A DNA stretch of 64,000 nucleotides from Elysia crispata (Eukaryota > Mollusca > Gastropoda > Plakobranchidae): the NCBI GenBank assembly GCA_033675545.1, contig JAWDGP010006494.1:327001-391000 (forward strand). The letters run 5' to 3'. Shown here in pieces: positions 37,030 to 57,400 of this stretch; the stretch's first letter is position 1, and each line of letters begins with the position of its first letter. Under the pieces are notes generated by a model. That model had not been told where the DNA came from and searched no databases. It saw nothing but the letters and a program-made list of their open reading frames with translations. Position numbers and translations under genes: made by a program.

Positions 37030-37696
37030 ATTGCATACAATTATACAAAGATCTCCGAAAGAAACAGGAAAACAAGCGATGATACATGAAACAAAAAAAT
37101 AAATAAAAAGATGTTCGAAAGATAGAGTATACACTGTAGGTGTCAAGATATAACAAAGGAGCTATATGTAAGGCTTTACGGTAACGCTTAGTTCGTAGAC
37201 TAATGAAAGATTGCTGGTAAAAAATAAGTTAAAGACCAGAGAGATGAAAACGACTAATTGCTGTGTTGCGATTTCTCTCTTCTTTTTCCGGTTCTTCCTC
37301 TTTCACTCTAAGTCTCTGACTCTGTGTATCCTCTCTCCCTCCCTCTCTCGCTCTCTCATTCCTCTTTTCTCTTTATCTCTCTTCTCTCAATTTCGATGTC
37401 AATAAATTACTCTCTTTATCTATAACTGTATGTTACTATTTCTTTCTCCTCTATCTTGTTCTTCTTCTTCCTCACTATCCTTTTCATTCTCTCTGCCCCC
37501 CCCCTTTTTTTTTTGTCTCTCTCTGTGTCTCTGTCTCTCTTTTTCTCTTCCTTTCTCTCCTTCATTTCTTTGCCTCTCTTCTTTCATTTTCAATACATTT
37601 TTTATCTTTCCGTCTGTGTCTATTTTAGTATAATAATCTCTATTTCTCTCTTCTTATGAGTCGCTTTTTCTTTCATCTCTTTCCGTTTCTTCTTCT

Positions 37697-37743
<47 letters not shown>

Positions 37744-37760
37744 ATCTCAAACCCTCTCTT
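37030..37760. repeat. Module B-like copy 3 followed by CT-rich tract
   Basis: 37080-37258 shares landmarks with module B (GATGTTCGAAAG, ATTGCTGGTAAA, AAAGACCAGAGAGATGAAAA). Imperfect CT-rich sequence follows, with (CT)n at 37697-37741. Confidence 0.65.
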
Positions 37761-37959
37761 TTATCTCTCTATCTCTTCTCAAATGTATTTTATATCCTTA
37801 AGTCGATGTCAGTATATTACTCACTCTTTCTCTCTAACCTGTCCAAGCGTATGTCGCTTAGTCTTTTTTCTATTTCTGGCTCACAGATCAAGACGATGCC
37901 AGTAGAGACAGGCGCAAAAAAAAAAATGATTCATAGAATTGTCAGGTTACGACTTTCTG

Positions 37960-38206
37960 GACAAATTTCTGCTAGAAGGTTATGTGGTTTAAAAAAAAAG
38001 TATTTATCAACTGGACCAACGTTACGTATGAATCCGTAACAAAGGCACCCACAATGAAAGTAATCTAGCGCTAGGGTCTAGCACTTCCATATTTGAATTT
38101 CGCAATAAAGTTCAACAAAAGACCGAAAAAGAATTATGCTGGCATTCTGGTTTTTTTTTTTTTTTTTTTTTTGTAGATCAACATCGATAAGTTTAACTTT
38201 CTGAGA

Positions 38207-38259
<53 letters not shown>

Positions 38260-38420
38260 GATCTAGATCTAACGCTGGGTGGCCAACTAGATACCTGTAG
38301 CCTATATATATATATGGGTGTGTGTGTGTGTGTTCTCCGTCATCATGGCAAATTGTCTAGTTACTAGCAGTGAACAGAGAATGAGACAGAAATATATTAT
38401 TGGATTAAGTTCAGAGGTTG
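37960..38420 (+). repeat. Dispersed repeat related to 18180-18560, with (TA)n
   Basis: Related to the 18.2-kb copy through AATCTAGC, CAATAAAGTTCAACAAAAGA and CCGTCATCATGG. Poly(T) at 38151-38173 and (TA)n at 38212-38257 interrupt it. Confidence 0.6.
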
Positions 38421-38429
38421 ATTTGGCCA

Positions 38430-39370
38430 ATAATACGTCCGAATTATTTATAATTTAGCTCTAAAATACATGTGTGTGTGGTTTTTTTTTAATTTGCGCG
38501 TGCCATAACATTTTTTACTTGCATTCTCGCACCTGTGAGCATTGAAAGTAACAACAACAGTTAGGGTTTCTCAGTGCATATTTAATTTTGTTTCATATAA
38601 TTACAAAATCTAAAAGAGGAGCGGTACATAATTATTCTATCAAGACTACGAGACCTTTGTGTTAAAGAGGGATGGCTAGTACGGGGCCTCCACTCCGTCT
38701 TCTACATTGTTGTTTGCTTGTTGTTTTCTTTTTCTTTTTTCATTTTTCGCTGCCAAAAATAATAATAATAAATAAATAAAGTACAAGCAAGGAACGATTG
38801 GACGAGAGAGGTCTCCAATTATCGCACAATCTGCGTCTTCGAAAAGCCTGAGAATATAGAAAGGTGAGAAAAATAATGACCCGTCATCATTAGGCCCCAA
38901 AGGTCATGAACTGAACTGCAGGGCAAGATAAAGTGGCGCAATAGTATGTGCTTCTGTACTTTCGAAATCATAAGATTCTGTTTTGAATAGCTCCATGTGT
39001 TTGCTTTATAAAGAGGGGCTAGCATTGCTCAACGTTTGTTTAGGGTTTTTAAAATTCTAGATTAGAAATAATACCCTTTTTATGTTAATTTCATTTCATA
39101 TGTAAGGTATAATAAATTCATTTTGCCTTAAAGAATATTCTTTTTTTTTTATTAATTGAAAACGCCATCTAGGTTAATAAAACGCATTGTTTTTCATAAT
39201 TAAATGATATTTTTGTGTGAGGAGCACCGTATCGTACTCGATTCAAGGGGAGACTGGATAACAAAAAAAAAAAAAAAAAAAAAATCAATCATAATTTATG
39301 GTGCCAGAAAAGAAAGTGAAGCAACAGTGCCGATACTTATCATGATTATAGTGATGATTGTTTCAATAAG
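38430..39370. other. AT-rich intergenic sequence
   Basis: Two overlapping minus-strand frames at 38676-39025 have no recognisable domain. No splice-supported exon. Confidence 0.35.
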
Positions 39371-39375
39371 GGATA

Positions 39376-39478
<103 letters not shown>

Positions 39479-39824
39479 CTATGGTCGTGTTTTGTCGTTT
39501 CAATAGAACAAAAGTCATGAAACAATTTCTGTGAAAATAGTTTCTTCATGGATTATTTTCGTGACGCATCACCTTGTTATTCATGTTTGCATTTTGGTTT
39601 AGCGAGCTCAGATTTTTTGTACCTAACTTCCTGTCTGAGGTAGTGGCCTATTTGATTAAAATTATCAGATTTTCGTGCAGCAGTTCAATTTTACAACAAA
39701 TAACTTGGATCAGGCGCTTCAAAAAAACTACCTGATTCTTGAAAAGGAGAACTGATCGAAATATAAAACAGAATAGGCTGCGTAGAGAGACAAGGCAAAT
39801 AGTGCGTTCATTCATCTGTCCAAT

Positions 39825-45989
<6,165 letters not shown>

Positions 45990-45992
45990 GGA

Positions 45993-46023
<31 letters not shown>

Positions 46024-47845
46024 CAAATTCGTTAATTCAGTTGGATTCTGTCACCACGCCTTGTGTTGGGGAGCAAATAGCCCAAGCAGAGCATTTTCAG
46101 TGTCACCAAGGGATGTGTTCATTCTCCAACCTTCACCTAAAGCTGAGCAGTTGGCACAAGCAGACATTAAATACTGACTTTCATTACAGAATATTGGAAT
46201 GGAGATCAGCAATGCAAATTCGAAACCAGTTGGGACCTGAAGTCTAAGCACAAAAGCTTAAGTATAAGACAGTTTGCCTTTCAGATCACTCCTCAATTCA
46301 CTTGCATGTTGACAAGTTTCTGATTTGGAACCCTCTTCAAGTGCTTGTTCTCAATCAGTCTGTAAGATCGTTGCATAGCACAGGGAACGAAACTTAATAC
46401 TATAGGAATTCGTCTATTTCCTGCTAGTGATCCGCGATTTCTGTTCTAAGGTGTGTTCTCTTTCAGTGTGTTATAAACTTGTGTGATATGGTCTGGATTT
46501 TGTAATAAATATTTTACATAATGCAAGTGCTTTTAGCTTAGTCATAAATAATTTCATTTATATACCTAAACGTTTTTTTTTTATTCTGGATAGTTGAATG
46601 GTCCCCACCATCATCTGAAATTTTGAATCTTGGTAGAGCTCAGACATCCATTTAAAGGAAAGGTTTTGAACTTCAATTTGGTTTAAAATTTACCAATTTA
46701 CTGATCATGTTCTATTCATGAGCGGAAACTAGTATCAGTGGTGGAGTGTATCACCTGATTAGGGCTGATCTTGAAACCAATAGTTGTGCCTTTAAATTTA
46801 AAAACATTGTAAAGATCTGAATTGATTGATAAAATAAGGGGCCGTATATTTAACTACCTGCATGTCGTGGTGAGAATAATATAGATTAGCTCTTTTGATT
46901 TCTTTTAATCCATGCCCCAAAATGTGTTTGTGACAAAGGCGGGCCTTTCATATATGCTACAAGCATCAGGCACTCAGTGAAACTAGCCCATCTTTGGTTT
47001 AAAGGCAGAGAACGTGGCATTGAAGCTTTTTAATGATTATTTTTCAAGAAATATGGTTCAGCTGAGCCACAGGGTCTATGCCAGGAAAACACCTCCGTGG
47101 AGGGTACATTAGTAAATTTTGTTAACAAGAGTTAGGATAAGGGTGGGTAGCTTGAAATTGATCATACTGAGAGTCATTTGTACTTTACTGTACTTTTGTT
47201 TCCAAGACATTCACATGTCACATCTCTTAAGCGTTTCTTGATACAGGAGATTGTCGTAAACCAACATAAGCATAATTTTGATTTCCTGTGACCCAAGAAG
47301 TGTCTTATGTTTTTCGCTTCGAATTTGGGAAGTCATTATTTCAATTCTTAACATTTGTATTTGATGTGTGATATGGTATCAAAATATATAATAAAGTATC
47401 AAAAATAGAAAATGTTCATATTGGCACAAATTGTTGTTACAATGGCAAAGTATTAAGATGGGTATGATTTATGAATATAAAGTCTCTGTCATGCCATAAT
47501 TGTCTCCCTTGTTGATTGTATATTGATTATTCATGCCTTGTGGCCAACTAATCTTGTTCTTAAATCAATATGTTTAATTTGGCATGTACATATGTTGTCT
47601 AATTTTAGAATAATTGCCTTAAGTATGGTAAAAGATTAATCAGGAGGTTTACATTTCATTGAAGGAATTTAGGTGTGCCTCCGCCCTCACTTTGGGCTAT
47701 CTTATCAATTTGCCAAATTCATGCTTTTGTGCTTTGAAAGGAGTGTGTGTTTTCAACGATGACACAACTGGTTTCTTTTAGCAACTGTTCAGCAGGTTAT
47801 TTTGTATGTAATTTTCTTTACAAGATTTTGAATAATAAAATTTTA
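45990..47845 (+). other. GRB2: GRB2 3' UTR and downstream region
   Basis: Starts with (TTTTG)n at 46005-46022. Possible poly(A) signals AATAAA lie at 46504-46509, 47390-47395 and 47834-47839, so alternative polyadenylation is possible. The first would give a 3' UTR of about 530 nt. Which is used cannot be told from sequence. Confidence 0.55.
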
Positions 47846-47849
47846 AATT

Positions 47850-49400
47850 AAATTATGCGTTTAGCAGTTATTTGAGAAAGCTGAGTATGATTGGTATGAA
47901 AAGAATCTAATGTTGTGATGCACATATTCTGTTCATGGATCCAATGTCTACCTTTTTTTTTCATATGTAAGCTAAAAATAAGTTAAGGTCTTCTTACAAC
48001 GTTTGATGTCAAATGTGTTTGGAGGCAGGATTTATTTTTACAAACCCTCCACCTGTGCTGCTTCTTAGTCAGAAGATAACGGTGATGAAAGTAACTATTT
48101 CTTTTTTATTACATATACATGTTATACAACTTTTTTTAAAAAATTTTTTTGGCTCATATGCTTTACCTGCCCAATGTGTAAGTCCTGATGATCTTTTTGT
48201 ATCACTCATCATTTTGAAATTCAATGTGAGCTTTGTTTTGCTGGAAACATTTTCAAAATAACAAAAAATTTGTTGGTTGTTTTTTTTTTTACATTTTATA
48301 GCCACATCCATGCTCATGTACACATAAAAACAAAAGGTAACTGTGTTGTGCACATTCTATCCCTTATCCTTTATTCTGCTTGAACTGAAAGAAGGTAAGA
48401 CATAGGCCAAGGGTTGTCCTCATGTAAGAATGTTGATGTAGCTAGATACTATGAGTATGAATATATCAAAGAGTGCCCGTTTTTATCTCAAATCTGTCAA
48501 TACTTCACAAAGGGTTATATTACTTAGAAGTTGTTAGCTTTGGAAAAGAATGGCAAGTATCGTTTAGAAAATGTAATACTTATTTGTTGAAGAATATCTC
48601 TTTTCTGATATTATCTTTTTATCCTGATATATGCATCATGGAGCATTGGTGGTAATAATGGCAGTGTTTCTGAACTATTCAGATTTCGCGGTGCAAATGT
48701 TATTACTTGATCTTTTAAAAAAAATGATACGCTGACGAGACTAAAATGTGAATTCATACAAATTCATCTCTGAAAGGTAAGAAAATACTTTTTCAGCTCT
48801 ATGCGTCATTACCTGGAGAGGCTAAGCAAATTAATTGATTTGGGCGTCTTCATTTCTCAGTTTAAATATATGGTTGTTGTTGCTTCAAATACACATACAA
48901 GTAATCTCACAAAACCAGATAAGCAAGATATAAATAGATCAAATTTGAGCTTTTGTGATGAAATGATTGTGCTTCATTTTTAAAGCACATTTGACCGTAT
49001 GAATTCTAAGAATGATTTCATGAAATTTTAAGAATTATTTTTGTTACTTTTTCCCAACACTTTTTTTTCTACATGCTTTGTTTTTCTGACCATAAATTGT
49101 GATTTTAAATAGGGAGTCAATTTTTTATACTAGACCAGATGGGCAACACCTAAGGTTTTTGTAATTATATCTAGTCTTAAAAGGGCCAGAATGGCTGATA
49201 AACTGGACTGCATAGAACTTTAAATCTCATTTAGTAAATATTACAAAGTTGGGGGGGGGGGGGGTCTCTGTATCAAAATTCTGGTCTTGTCTGTTGTTTT
49301 GTTAGTTAGGTAGGCACTATAGATAAAATTTCAGAAAATTTATTTGATGTGTCAACTATCAAAATCAAATGATATATTTCATGGTTGAGAGTAAAACAAA
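47850..49400. other. AT-rich intergenic sequence
   Basis: Short frames at 48013-48353, 48473-48655 and 48801-48983 have no domain or splice support. A G-run lies at 49252-49264. Confidence 0.4.
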
Positions 49401-49404
49401 ACTA

Positions 49405-50274
49405 CAGTGGAATCTGCTTAAAGTCAGCACCTTGAGACCAAAAAAATAAGTGTTGACCTTATCCATTTTCAGGAAACAAGTTCAAGAATTTGTTATAAAA
49501 AAAAAAGTTGTGTCCCTTGTGTTACTTACGATAGTGGTCTCCCTTTGCAGTGTCTTCATTTCGTTAATTATAGTGTGATAATTTATACAAATTATTTAAG
49601 CAAAGAGAAAACCACATGAAGTCCGAATAGAGGTTTATTTAATTACAACTTGGTGTTCTACACACAAAAACAAAATATGCATACACACCTACAAATCCTG
49701 CTATATTTTTTTCAGTTTTACCCTCTTTTTGTATGGGCTTGAGACCATCATTACTTTCGTTCTATTTTCTGCAGAAGAGAATGAATGGCCTGAATAAAAA
49801 AAAAAATTGTTTAGCATCTTTGGAAGCTCTGAAAAGAATGATAATGTTTGAGGGGAGCGGCGTTGGGGAGAAAACAATTCACTGTTAGCCACAAATAATA
49901 CAAGTCAAGGATAAGTTAGGCCTACATCTAGACACACCCTGCCTTCATCCTGCACCCTTCTTTGTGACTGTCAAAACCGCGCAAGACCACACTAACTTAG
50001 CTAAGCTTTGTTATTTAAGCATGCCACATGTATCAATGTACTGTAACTTACTGACAGTGTTGGGTCTACACACATAGAGCTATATCCCGCCCAAGCATCC
50101 CTATGTATCCCCACTTTTATGGGATTCACCTTTTCCCATCCAACATGAGGTGTTGACTTAAAGCAAAAATATGCCCAAGCCATTGAATTTATCAAAAATC
50201 AGTTATGTAAACAAAGAAGGAAAAAAATGGGATCACATCGTGGTGTTGACTTCAAGTTCAAGCAGATTCCATTG
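49405..50274. mobile_element. Non-autonomous TIR element, Tigger/pogo-like (870 bp)
   Basis: Flanked by TA on both sides. The left end is CAGTGGAATCTGCTTAAAGT and the right end is the inverse of CAATGGAATCTGCTTGAACT. Subterminal GTGTTGAC(C/T)T motifs recur at 49450, 50151 and 50242. TA target duplication with CAGT(G)GAA ends is typical of pogo/Tigger-type mariner relatives. No transposase frame. Confidence 0.7.
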
Positions 50275-50279
50275 TATGT

Positions 50280-53200
50280 TCTTACTAAAATTAAACTAAT
50301 GTCATTTTCAATAGACAGATATAATAATACAAAGGGATATAATAATACAAAGTGTGCTGAACACAGTTTGTCTGTCTAAGTTAGTTGTGGCATAGGACTT
50401 TTTCAAAGTTATGTTTGTTATCATTTGTAATCTAATCTCATTTACGTATTTCACTGAATCAAGAGTATTCAAGATGATTTTCAGTTTACTTTGAGTCTGA
50501 GCCTTGCCCATCCATTGACAGCCCTGAAAGACAATTTTTTTATTTTAGTTTTCCCAAATGTTGTGACTTATGATGACGTAAATTGGACTTAAAAGTTCTT
50601 GTTGAATGATATGTTTACCTTATTTTTTTTTTCGGGGGGTGAATGATATGGTTCTTTACATGAGCTGTTACAGTTTTTAGGACAGCTTACTGGTAATGCA
50701 GAAATATTTTCTTTTTATGTGACAGTGTACTTATTAACTTTTGGTTCTGCTGTTTTGCTTATTGAATAATTTGTGATTACAAAAGATAGTGTGAAAATTA
50801 ACTGATGTATGGAATTATTCAAGAGTGTCTTGCTTTGCTATATAAAATAAGCTTAGCAAGGCTTCTCTTTTTTTTTACAAGGCTAGTCATTATTCGTGGT
50901 AAATTTTAGACTAATGCTGAAAGGAAAAAATCTGATATATTTGGATTTTAAAATGTTGGAATAAAATTTGAGGGTTTTTGAATCAAAAGTTCTGTAATAT
51001 ATGTATGTTTTCATTGCCTGTTATCTTTAGAAAATTTGAAGTGGCTCTATGAAGTGATTCACTTGAGTCCAAAACAATGGCTAGTCTTAAGCATTTATAA
51101 ATTATAGCTTGGACATTCTTTTTTTTTTTTTTTTCAATGTTTTTTTTTCTTTTTTAATGCAAATTTTTAGACTATAAAGTAGACTAAATAAAAAACAAAA
51201 CTATTAGTTGTTTTTTTTTCACTTTTAAAACATATAAGCTATTTTGTAACTTATGTAGATCTTATTTCGTAACAAAATAAGTTTGAGACCAATTTCATTG
51301 AAACTTCACATTTTGGTCTAAGGAGGTTAATTGCTATAGGCAAGAAATGAATGATTTTGAGACCACCAGTCATTTTATTTGAAATATTGGTTTTACAACA
51401 GTATTTTACTGCATGTGCAGTAACAGTCATACTCACAGGAACAGTTAGAAATCGTGTGTTTCCAAGAGTAGAGCTAAATGAGTGAAACAATTTCAAGAAA
51501 TCTTAATCAGGAGCTCTGAAATAGGGTTTTTGAAGCAATTAAGCTTAAGAAAAAAAATCAGCAAAGAACGATAGATAACATTTTACCAAAAGAGCAATCT
51601 TTGTTTTTATTGTTTTGGATAGAGGAAATAAAGCTAAATTTTTTTTTCTTTTTAGTTCACCCTGGAGGCAGGTGTAACTTAGAAATACTCATGAAAAACA
51701 GAAAAGCCCCTAAGACTATGTCTAGTTGAGTGCCTAACAAATCAGATTTTGTGGAGGGCCTCTTTTCCAAACTGCATAAGTAGACAGCTCATGATAATTT
51801 TGTCCTGATGTATTTTGATTTAACGGCATTTTGTAGTTTGGGCATTTATGTGTTATGTATGTGTCTGGTTAATTTCTTTTCCAAGTCATACCAGAAAAAA
51901 ATAAATGAGAGAGCACTTGTAGTTGTAAAGAAAAGCTCTGTGTTTTGTATTAAGTCAATTGTCTTTCTTTATAACAGTTTTAGAAAAATTTATGACATAT
52001 ATCTCAATTTTGACGTTGGGTTATTTGAAAAAAAAAAAAAACCCACAAAAATTGATTCCTATAAGTATGAGACAAATTGTGATTTTATGGTCTGAAAATA
52101 CCTTTAGCAAATATTTTAAAATTTTATTTTTTTCATGTGTCCAATGGAAGTTGTTTTTTTTTTTTTAACTATTTGAATGTTTGCTGAAATAAAAGCACAG
52201 ATATGATGATTTTTTTTGTTCAGTCATTACCATTACAAAAAATTGGGAAGAAAGTTTACAAACATTTCGGAATTTTTGACATTTTTAAAGATTATTAGGA
52301 GGCATCAAAAGTTATCAGAGATCCTGATCAAGATTAGTTGTTGAGGATATACTTTGCAAAGCGTGAGCTTTGTTGCACACACTTAACATGTTATAGGGAT
52401 TGTTTGATGAATTCTATTTGTTTTATGTTTAGTATCTGCTCTATAGTCTGTAAATAAAATTTCCTACATCCGGCTGATTCTTATATAGCAAGGCAAGTGT
52501 CAAGTGATAGTGAAGATCTTTTCCTCAAACTCATAGTGGAAATCTTATTTGTTTTAAAGGATAAAATTAAAGATATACCTGAAGGTAGTTTTAATCTCTT
52601 AATTTTCTCTTAAAATGTACTGCATAGAGTGTGAAGATTTGTGTCCCCTCAAGACAGGTGGTGGATGGAGGATAGGGATTTGCAGACAAGTTAAGTCTTG
52701 AGGCATTTATTTGAAATATGCAGGTGGAGAATGTTTTCCTCACTGTTTTCGCAAGCTTTCTGAATATCAGTGTTGCTCATGGTATTTAAGGTAAATATAT
52801 CAATTGTAACAAATGCTATATAGAGGTTATATGTGACATTCTTGATTATAATATATGGCAGGGTTTTAAGTAAAAAAAAAGAATGTTCAAGGGAAACATA
52901 AATAATTCGAAGTTGTAATTTTTGCAAAGTCCTGACGATCAAAACTATTTGGTATTTGGGTAAGTCTAGAAAGTAAAAAGTTTGAAGAATCAAGATAACT
53001 CTGGGGAACTAACTTGATAAAAGAATTGGGTTACACAGACAAAACAGGGAATTGGCAGCATGATGAAACATGTATTTGTGATTTTGAGGTATCTATCTTT
53101 GACATGAACTAGTTTTTTAAAAATTATTGCTTGCACTCATTTTTTTTAATATGAAAGAAAAAAGCTTATAATTCAATACATGTATGTTCAAGAGCAAGTT

Positions 53201-53760
53201 TCTTTTAATGCAACAAGTCAATGACGAGGGCTAATGCATACATAATGCTGAAAAAAATATGTGAGAATATGACATATTCAGCAAAATCCAATCACAACCA
53301 ATATGTAACAAATCATGTTCAGTTTTTTGTAAATTTATACAGCACTTGCATACTTCTCTGGAACTTTTTTATTTAATCTCTAACCCATGTGCCATGTACG
53401 ATATAGACAAATGTGATAACTTTGGCACTGTTATTTAGAAATAAACCGCCCCAATTACATTATTTATGTTGATAACTTTATCAGAAATGAAAGACTGAAC
53501 GAGTTGTCAGAAGGATATATAAAACAATTTCAAGAAATGGTTCTACATTTCACATGAAGGTTATAAGTCAATAATGTACTTCAATACTAGCTAGATTTCA
53601 TAAAGATGTTATAGAAGATGATGTAGGAAACAATCAGGGCCAATACTTCTGGAATCAAACTTTTTATAGAATAAACACACCTAGACCTATCTTATTCCAC
53701 AATGCTTTATACCTTACGATACCTATTGAGAACCTTCCCTTATGCTATTTTGAAGTAAAG
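50280..53760. other. AT-rich intergenic sequence
   Basis: No exon, RNA gene or repeat family supported. Many T/A homopolymers, e.g. 51119-51134 and 52154-52166. Frames at 51251-51496, 51808-52168 and 52691-52993 are AT-driven. Confidence 0.4.
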
Positions 53761-53762
53761 TA

Positions 53763-54401
53763 CAGTACACCTTAGAGTCAACAAACTGGTTCAGTCATTT
53801 TGAACAGTTCGTTGAATGCAAGGTTCGTTGGAGCCAAAAGGCAATAAACTAAGGAAGGAACGAATTAAAGTAAAATTACCACATAATCGTCATGTTTTTA
53901 AAAACTAATCACATGTCTATAAAGCCACTTTTTACCCTACACACCATTGTCCCAGTTATCGCCGCTATGGCTCTTTGATCCTGCATCATGATCTCCCTAT
54001 GCATTTGCTGCCACTTCCTGCTTCCTTCCCCTCTCTTTTTATTATCTTCTCCTGTCATGTCTATACTTTGCTCTCCCCTACCCCTAGTCTTACTATTACT
54101 ATAGCATAATGTAGCCTACACCGTGGGTGCCCAACACCTATGTACTTCAAGTATTTCTTAACAGCCGCAAGGGGACATTTTGATTGAATTTCAACTACAT
54201 AGTCTCTAAGTAGAAAAGCATTCTACAGTGGATTTGCCAATACTTGTAGTTCATTGAACCCAAGGACGGGTCTGAGAATAGTTCGTTTGATGCAAGGGAT
54301 TTTAAGAGAGTCAAATAAGGGGGAAAAAATGGGGATTTTACTCTGTTTGTTGAATGCAAGGTATTCTTTGAATCTGAGTTTGTTGGATTTGAAGAGTACT
54401 G
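53763..54401. mobile_element. Second TA-flanked TIR MITE (639 bp)
   Basis: TA on both sides. Left end CAGTACACCTTAGAGTCAAC, followed by AAAC; the right end is the inverse of CAGTACTCTTCAAATCCAAC, followed by AAAC. A subterminal direct motif near GTT(C/T)GTTGAATGCAAGG occurs at about 53807 and 54345, with diverged forms at 54249 and 54281. No ORF for a transposase. TA duplication suggests a mariner/Tigger-type source. Confidence 0.65.
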
Positions 54402-54404
54402 TAT

Positions 54405-57400
54405 CTTTTTTCCTATTTATGCAGGGTTTTTCTGGATTTTTTTTTTTTTTTTTTGCTTTTTTTAAATGAGTTGAATTTCAGAACCTCTGAGCATTGAAAG
54501 TAACTTCAGTACTTCAGTACTGTTAAGGTTCCTCAAAGTAGAACCTCTTGTGATGGCAAAATCTGAAAGCAGAGCTCAGAATAAACTTATCAAAGTATTG
54601 GTCTCTAGCTTTATTTCAAATGATGAGAAAAGTTAAAAGACAGATCCAAATAAATTGGACCCAGAAAATTCTTATTCATGGTTAATAAAAAATCGATTAA
54701 TTTTGCCAATTATTTGCTTCTTTAAGTTGTATAAAGAGAATTTTTTAATAATGAAAAGAATTGATCCTGGCTACAGACAAAGCAGAGAAGGCAATGTGAT
54801 GCTTTGAGCATCAAATATTTTCAATGTGTGTCTTGTCTACCTGCCCTGCAGATGAGCGCCTGCAACCTAATGGGGGAGAAGTAAGGAGATGGGGATATGG
54901 TATGGCTAAGGTGTAACCTGTTCCTGAACTAGGAGAGATAGTAGAGTGATGTGTACTGAACCAAATCACTGCTGGCTAGATCTTGCCTATAGGTCCCATA
55001 CTCGGAGCAGAGCATTATTTTTTATGGCACCATTGTTGTATTGTTTCCAAATGCCAATATGGCAAGTCTAGAAAAAAATTCTTCATTATTGAAAGTGAAG
55101 GAGATGATCATTCATCATTAGAAGATCGGGATTAAAGGTCATTTTGAATTTTCAACCATCTTGTCTGTTATTATATCCAAGATCTGTCTAGACCATCATA
55201 TTATTCTGCAAAGGATATATTTTAAATACAAATCTACAAACATAATAACCATACTTGGATTCTCAGTTTCTGTCATCATCTTATTCAAGACATTGTTGAT
55301 TAACCTGCCACTGTGTTTGGGTAGAGAGGAACTGATAGCATCATACACATGAAAGATATAAATGGTTTTTTTTTTCTTTTTAATGTATCTTAATTATTCA
55401 AAGTTAAGATGATTCAAAATTTATTTCTTAATCATGAGATTTTGAAATAGACTGGATTGTATACAGTTATCATAGCAATATATATAAGCATGCTCCAATA
55501 AATTATGGAGCACTTACAGGAATTTACAACCCTAAACAGAAGGCTTTAAAAGAAATAAATTGCTAAAAGATTTCAGATAAGAATTATTTTCTTGTTCATT
55601 GTACATTAAAACCACACATGTATGTGATTTCATTGCTTAGATTGTCATGGATTTGGGTGGATTTGATTAACACCATGCTGTGAAGATTTGTGCTTGATAG
55701 TGAACTTCCCTAACCCGCACCCCAAATCTGGAGCAAAATAAAATGTAGCTAGTGTGGCTGCATAATTTTTGCATTTCCTGCAATGCAGCAGCATATTTTT
55801 CTGCATAATGCCAGATAATGTCACATTCTGTGATCACAATTTTGCAAGAGACATTATGCTAACTCCTGTCAAAAGATCCCTAGCAATAATGCATTCTTGA
55901 TGTCTTGTTTAAGCCAACAACTAAATCTTGAGATCCTCATTCTTATGTCGGGAAACATTTTATCTATAGTGAAAATTACATAAATATAATTTTACTTAAT
56001 TCTTATATTGTGTGTAGACTCTTATGACAGGTTCATATGCTTGAATGGGTTCTTAGACTCACAGTAACAAAATGTGCGAAACAACCATTTAACAATATAT
56101 GTGAAAAAGGAGAAAAGCAGATGAAAATCTTAGGACCATAAAGGAAACTTGAACTGGGGAATCTTGAGTATTGCTAGTTTAAAGAGTTTTTAACTATTTC
56201 TTATGTAAATTCACATTCCCTCCACTTTCTTATTGTTACTTATTACTGTTACTACATAAAAGATCCTATGATAATTCTCAATATTACCTTTGTTACTAAA
56301 GACATCGATATAAACAATCAAATGCATACATTCCATTGACAATACTCAGAGACCCTTCAGGAAATCACTAGGCCAGGGTCTTTGAGCAGAGTTTGCAATT
56401 AGTTTCTTTTATATATATTTAGCACATAAATTTACAAAGTTTTGATGCAAAATATTTTGCCACTACACAGGTAAACAGACATCCACACCAAAAATCAGTA
56501 ACTCCAAAACTCTGAAAATTTAGTTGTTCTTTCAAGTTTAGGTAGCTTAAATCTTTTATTAAGGGAGCAATACGATCTCATTGGTTTTTTTCATAGACTG
56601 TTACATTTGTAGGCAGGCTATGAAACCTATGTAATTTCTTCTCAATGTTCTCAGCCTCTTATCCTTGAACTTAAACAGTTCAAGTGGAGAACATGAAGAA
56701 ATGATTCGAATTGTGGATTTGAAGAAATATTTAAACCAAAACATGCATCAGCAACAATTAAAATGTTCATGTATAAGGATGGTGAAGCAAAGAGAAACAT
56801 CAAAACTAAAAAGGGGCATGGCATATATAATCTTGACTCTCAGCAGTTGCTAGATTCTAGCATAACATAGATAACATAAGTGATATCATTCATAGAGACA
56901 AAGTGAAGTACAGTTAAAACTAGACATACATGCCCTTGTGTAAATTTTATACATTTACATTTCTCGACTGCCCAGTTCTGAGGATGAAATTTCAACAAGA
57001 CACATCATGGAGAAATTTACTACATTACACGCATTAATGAATGACAACACTTTGTTATAAGCCGATCAAAAAGCAATCTAACCCTCCTAATGCTGATCTG
57101 ATATCACTTTCCTATCTGAAAAACATTGAATTAAGGGGGCACAACTTCACTTACATCAACATTTTCAAAAACAATTTCATATTCATAAATCTGACAAAAT
57201 TGTGGACAATAATAGTAAAAGCAAAGAATTTAAAAAAAAAAAAAAAAGAAGAGGCAAATAAAATCAGCAGCAAAACATACAATACAAGAATGATTTAAAA
57301 CATAATGTCAAAGCATCTCAAAAAATAAGAATCAATATGAAGACAATTTAAATCAATGTGACATTAACTGCACTCCTTAAATCAACATACCTATTTTTTT

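Noticed and set aside
38676-39025. Two minus-strand frames of 68-74 residues
   Set aside because: Overlap in different frames, no domain, no splice signals linking them to neighbours.
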